Source of the DNA: Candidatus Scatomorpha stercorigallinarum
GTDB lineage: Bacteria > Bacillota_A > Clostridia > Oscillospirales > Oscillospiraceae
Assembly: GCA_018713375.1 (NCBI GenBank)
Contig: DVOV01000184.1
Span: 1 to 8,011 of the forward strand
Length of the DNA: 8,011 nt
Reading direction: 5' to 3'
In this document: piece by piece, positions 5,528-8,011 of the stretch
Numbering within the stretch: the stretch's first letter is position 1
Layout: every line of letters starts with the position of its first letter
The notes under the pieces: generated by a model
Told to the model about the DNA's origin: nothing
Databases searched by the model: none
What the model saw: the letters and a program-made list of their open reading frames with translations, nothing else
Program-made: the position numbers and the translations under genes

Positions 5528-6211
5528 TCAGATGACCCCCCTGCGCCGCGCGTAGATGACGCGGCTTATCACCGGCGAGAGGACAAGGTTGAGGGCGAGC
5601 TCGATGACGAAATTCACGCCCGCCAGCCCGAGGAAAACATAGAGCAGCGGGTTGGCGGCGTTGCCGCTGTCCGCCGCCCAGGCGGACATCCACTCGTTGA
5701 AAGTATCGTTGAAGAAGAAATAAAGCCCCGCGCAGAAGATGCCCGTATTTACCACGGGGCTGGCCACCGCCGCGCAGGCGACGCCCACGTTGGAGCGCTT
5801 CGCGGAGCGTTCGGCGGCGCGCTCGGAGCGCAGCACCAGCGCGCTCTGCTGGTCCGCCGCGCCGCTCCTGGCGACGAGGTTGTAGATCGCCCCCGCCGCC
5901 CAGCCGGCGGCCGCGCCCTTCACCAGGCAAAGGAGCGCCGTCACGAGCGGGTCAAGGTTCCAAAGTATGGAGCCGCTGGGGTCCGCGCCGGTGGCGCAGG
6001 CAACGGCCACCACCGCGCCGAACACCGCGCCCAGCCAGGCCCCGGCCTTCGTCCCGTAGATCGCCGCGCCCACCACGATGGGCACCAGCGTCAGCGTCAC
6101 GGGGAACGCCCCTATCTTCACGAAGGTGGCCACGAGCTGCAGCACGACCACCAGCGCGGTGAAGATGGACAGGCCCACGAGCCTTTTCGTCTTCTCTGTG
6201 CTGTTTGACAT
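5528..6211 (-). CDS. ECF transporter S component, probable pantothenate uptake
   Basis: A 227-aa membrane protein resembling substrate-binding S components of energy-coupling-factor vitamin transporters. The N-terminus KTKRLVGLSIFTALVVVLQL (7-26) and the stretch PIVVGAAIYGTKAGAWLGAVFG (44-65) are typical, as is the end with a long hydrophobic helix and a basic tail (RVIYARRRGVI). About six hydrophobic segments are visible. A hydrophilic, arginine-rich stretch (about 113-140) between the fourth and fifth segments is longer than usual and helps make the protein larger than the common 180-200 aa. The ATP-binding and T subunits are not in the window, as expected when one shared module serves many S components. 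Pairing with a CoaX gene one base downstream suggests pantothenate or a precursor as substrate; this is a context inference. The ATG at 6211 has AGGAGGT ten bases upstream. Confidence 0.85.
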   Translation of the reverse strand: MSNSTEKTKRLVGLSIFTALVVVLQLVATFVKIGAFPVTLTLVPIVVGAAIYGTKAGAWLGAVFGAVVAVACATGADPSGSILWNLDPLVTALLCLVKGAAAGWAAGAIYNLVARSGAADQQSALVLRSERAAERSAKRSNVGVACAAVASPVVNTGIFCAGLYFFFNDTFNEWMSAWAADSGNAANPLLYVFLGLAGVNFVIELALNLVLSPVISRVIYARRRGVI

Positions 6212-6265
6212 TATTAAATTACCTCCTGCTGCTGTTCCGCTCCCGGCGGATATAGCGCATGACCG

Positions 6266-6293
6266 ATTATACCCTATCCTCCGCGTTTTGCAA
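6266..6293 (-). promoter_or_regulatory. Promoter of the ECF-coaX-FNT operon
   Basis: On the minus strand TTGCAA (6293-6288) and a perfect TATAAT (6271-6266) are separated by 16 bases. The transcript would start near 6259, giving a leader of about 48 bases before the ATG at 6211, with AGGAGGT as ribosome site. The leader is too short for a known riboswitch and none is seen. Confidence 0.7.
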
Positions 6294-6324
6294 GGCTTTT
6301 CGCCGCTTTGGGCGAATAAATGCG

Positions 6325-6355
6325 CAAAAAAGCCCGGCTGTTGCCGGGCTTTTTG
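6325..6355 (-). terminator. Strong intrinsic terminator of gdhA
   Basis: AGCCCGGC (6331-6338) and GCCGGGCT (6343-6350) form a perfect 8-bp GC-rich stem with a four-base loop. On the minus strand a T-run lies at 6331-6326, partly overlapping the stem foot. It starts 15 bases after the gdhA stop codon. T residues on the plus side (6350-6354) make it potentially bidirectional. Confidence 0.9.
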
Positions 6356-6365
6356 CCTTTTCTAT

Positions 6366-7718
<1,353 letters not shown>

Positions 7719-7746
7719 CTAAAACCCTCCACATTGTTAATTTTAT

Positions 7747-7752
7747 ATTGTA
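7747..7752 (-). promoter_or_regulatory. Possible -10 element of gdhA
   Basis: TACAAT on the minus strand lies in the AT-rich 30 bases before the gdhA ribosome site. With a 17-base spacer the -35 region reads GGGGAC, a poor match, so only the -10 box is suggested. An overlapping TATAAA is an alternative. Confidence 0.3.
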
Positions 7753-7891
7753 CTCATTGCCCAATTCCTGTCCCCATTTTACTCCATGCGCCGCGCCAAT
7801 GCAAGAGCCGCGCATAAATTTTCGCCTGATGCACGTGAAAAATCTGTCTGGCCGCGGCAAAAAACTTTTTTGCGAAGGCCCATATTTCTTA

Positions 7892-7920
7892 TTGACAAAC
7901 CCTGCCCGGTCTGCTATTAT
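7892..7920 (+). promoter_or_regulatory. Consensus promoter of the tRNA-Thr gene
   Basis: A perfect TTGACA (7892-7897) and TATTAT (7915-7920), one base from consensus, are separated by exactly 17 bases. Transcription would begin near 7927, about 11 bases ahead of the tRNA 5' end, fitting a stable-RNA promoter. Confidence 0.85.
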
Positions 7921-7937
7921 AGTCGAGCCGGTGTCAT

Positions 7938-8011
7938 GCTGGTATAGCTCAGTCGGTAGAGCAGCTGATTTGTAATCAGCAGGTCGGGGGTTCGAGTCCG
8001 TCTACCAGCTC
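7938..8011 (+). tRNA. tRNA-Thr, anticodon TGT (right end cut)
   Basis: A full cloverleaf can be drawn. The acceptor stem GCTGGTA/TACCAGC (7938-7944 with 8003-8009) is perfect, the D stem is GCTC/GAGC, the anticodon stem is GCTGA/TCAGC with loop TTTGTAA (7969-7975), and the T loop is TTCGAGT (7991-7997). The anticodon TGT reads ACA and other ACN threonine codons. The discriminator base is T (8010), followed by C at the window end, which may begin an encoded CCA. The T stem contains a G-G mismatch (7988 with 8000) and one G-T wobble. Further tRNA genes may follow beyond the edge. Confidence 0.96.

Noticed and set aside
4250..6208. A 652-aa plus-strand open frame opposite the FNT, coaX and ECF genes
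   Set aside because: It is the GC-rich shadow of three well-recognised minus-strand genes, has no family resemblance and crosses gene boundaries.
6212..6258. Possible riboswitch in the leader of the ECF operon
   Set aside because: The predicted leader is only about 48 bases and shows no recognisable aptamer.
7850..7880. Hairpin-like GGCC...GGCC with an A/T-rich inner stem ahead of the tRNA promoter
   Set aside because: Three adjacent mismatches interrupt the stem and no transcript is known to end there, so I do not call a terminator.

Overview
The window looks like chromosomal DNA from a spore-forming, high-GC member of the Clostridia (Firmicutes/Bacillota). The sporulation genes spoVAD and spoVAE, the tandem-domain clostridial-type ThyX, the ECF vitamin transporter paired with a type III pantothenate kinase, and the NADP-type glutamate dehydrogenase all fit that group. 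The family cannot be fixed from the sequence alone. Genes are GC-rich, and the control regions stand out as short AT-rich islands.

Left part (1-1734, minus strand): a small ribbon-helix-helix DNA-binding protein is followed by thyX, a two-domain flavin-dependent thymidylate synthase homologue with its own good promoter in the 69-bp gap. The first 141 bases hold no gene, only an imperfect hairpin.

Centre-left (1735-3578, plus strand): a divergent control region carries a near-consensus promoter overlaid by four TATAGT/ACTATA half-sites with a 24-bp period. It drives a short unknown lipoprotein gene. spoVAD and spoVAE, parts of the spore dipicolinate channel, follow behind a sigma-G-like promoter. 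spoVAC, usually just ahead of spoVAD, is absent here.

Middle (3579-4114): 536 bases without a protein gene lie between convergent transcription units. Most of this is a roughly 390-bp MITE-like element with 26-bp perfect inverted arms, each arm inside a larger hairpin. It contains a 13-bp inverted repeat enclosing 132 bases and a bidirectional intrinsic terminator, and it is flanked by two related hairpins in direct orientation.

Right part (4115-7715, minus strand): a three-gene operon codes for an ECF transporter S component, a CoaX homologue with altered nucleotide-binding motifs, and a short formate/nitrite-type channel. It has a clear promoter at 6266-6293. Upstream of it lies gdhA with a strong intrinsic terminator between. 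The right edge carries a tRNA-Thr(TGT) on the plus strand behind a consensus promoter.

Functionally, the window combines nucleotide synthesis (thyX), spore dipicolinate handling (spoVAD/E), probable pantothenate uptake and coenzyme A synthesis (ECF S component plus CoaX), small-anion transport (FNT), ammonia assimilation (gdhA) and translation (tRNA). These are mostly housekeeping genes. The least explained parts are the palindromic operator array, the nested-hairpin element, the lipoprotein and the eroded CoaX.
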